Below, one piece after another: positions 63,383-64,000 of a stretch of 64,000 bases of DNA; position 1 is the first letter of the stretch; each line of letters begins with the position of its first letter. A program made the translations under genes and the position numbers. The notes under the pieces are model-generated. The model did not search any database. It had not been told where the DNA came from and saw nothing but the letters and a program-made list of their open reading frames with translations. Origin of the DNA: JBGLNJ01 sp041300525 (GTDB taxonomy: Bacteria > Chloroflexota > Anaerolineae > Fen-1058); NCBI GenBank assembly GCA_041300525.1, contig JBGLNJ010000001.1, positions 3,534,001-3,598,000 of the forward strand. Direction: 5' to 3'.

Positions 63383-64000
63383 ATGCCAGCTTCTTCACTC
63401 ACACTCATCTTGACCCACGAAAACGCCGACTTTGATGCGGTGGCGGCGCAACTGGGCGCGCGGCTGCTCGATCCGGCGGCGATCCCGGTGCTGCCGCGCC
63501 GCTGCAATCGCAACGTCCGCGCGTTCCTTTCGATTTACGCCGACGAGTTGCCCTACGTCGAGGCGAACGATTTGCCGCGCCGCGCCGCCGGGCAGGTCGT
63601 GTTGGTGGATACGCAAGGGCTGGTCACTGTCAAGGGCGTCACGGCGACAACGCCGGTCCACGTCCTCGATCACCATCCGCTCGCGCGCGAGCTTCCGCCA
63701 GACTGGACGTATCGCGGCGAGCCGCTCGGCGCGACGACGACGCTGCTCGTCGAGGAACTGAGGACGCGCGGCCTCAGCCTGACGCCGGTGCAGGCTACGC
63801 TGCTCTTGCTGGGCATTTACGAGGACACCGGCTCGCTTTCGTACCAGACGACGACGGCGCGCGACGCGCACGCGGCGGCGTGGCTGCTGGAGCAGGGCGC
63901 TAACCTGTCTGTCGTCGGCGAATTCTTGCACCATCTATTGTCGGCGGCGCAGCGTGAACTGTTCGACCGGTTGGCCGAGTCGGCGCAGACGCACATCATC
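63383..64000 (+). CDS. DHH-family phosphoesterase, N-terminal part (DHH-CBS-PolyA polymerase type), cut by window edge
   Basis: 206 codons open to the right edge. The DHH catalytic motifs are THENADFDAVAAQLG, LVDTQG, VLDHHPLA and GIYEDTGSLSYQTTTARD. In Chloroflexota this N-terminal domain often precedes CBS and CCA-adding nucleotidyltransferase domains, which would be outside the window. Start at 63383 is set by a TATAAT just before it. Confidence 0.82.
   Translation, partial: MPASSLTLILTHENADFDAVAAQLGARLLDPAAIPVLPRRCNRNVRAFLSIYADELPYVEANDLPRRAAGQVVLVDTQGLVTVKGVTATTPVHVLDHHPLARELPPDWTYRGEPLGATTTLLVEELRTRGLSLTPVQATLLLLGIYEDTGSLSYQTTTARDAHAAAWLLEQGANLSVVGEFLHHLLSAAQRELFDRLAESAQTHII

Overview
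The window looks like part of a chromosome, or a metagenome-assembled contig, from a Chloroflexota bacterium of the Anaerolineae type. The call rests on moderate to high GC, a CXEQ alpha-2-macroglobulin, an SBBP-repeat surface protein and a YD protein that both end in an LP(L/I)V tail, proline-rich lipoprotein linkers on the binding proteins, tandem DUF6062-like proteins, and a four-gene succinate dehydrogenase. No rRNA, tRNA or CRISPR array was seen.

Layout. 0-6 kb: MarR C-terminus, B12-binding radical SAM protein, MFS exporter, a small regulator plus VOC protein with a consensus promoter, and a damaged subtilase joined to an antisense phage tape-measure fragment. 6.3-9.4 kb: fabG, Asp23/Gls24, nusB, then a cyclic 2,3-diphosphoglycerate synthetase homologue. 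9.5-15.5 kb: an accessory island with a type I restriction scar, a compact Phd / PIN-like / patatin operon, a decayed Ig-like gene, a winged-helix protein and IS630 debris. 15.6-24.5 kb: a RACo-like ferredoxin-ASKHA protein carrying an in-frame palindromic insert, two broken transposases, an NAD-binding protein, a dienelactone hydrolase pair and a thioredoxin reductase tail. 23.8-27.4 kb: sdhCDAB. 27.4-38.1 kb: orphan antitoxins, N-truncated alpha-2-macroglobulin, surface proteins and a broken P-type ATPase. 38.4-46.3 kb: enolase, a DUF6062 operon, and polyamine transport (potBCD) with a saccharopine-dehydrogenase-like enzyme. 46.3-51.7 kb: a LacI protein lacking half its HTH, a cupin, a solute-binding protein, and a permease joined to a PBP tail. 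51.8-58.5 kb: an MTA/SAH-deaminase-CYTH fusion, a pentapeptide protein, and a two-subunit ABC exporter whose second subunit is cut by a transposase. 58.6-64 kb: pRiA4b ORF-3-like protein, decayed polyphosphate glucokinase and ExeA ATPase, hydrolase, nucleoside phosphorylase, PPOX and Rieske proteins, and the start of a DHH protein.

The most striking global property is the density of gene fragments joined end to end. At least fifteen genes stop abruptly at a join, often remaining open into unrelated or antisense sequence, and two families of palindromic elements sit at several of the joins. Either the genome is heavily rearranged or the assembly has false joins; read mapping would decide. The best candidate for an undescribed system is the autoregulated-looking Phd / PIN-like / patatin operon at 10.5-12.4 kb.
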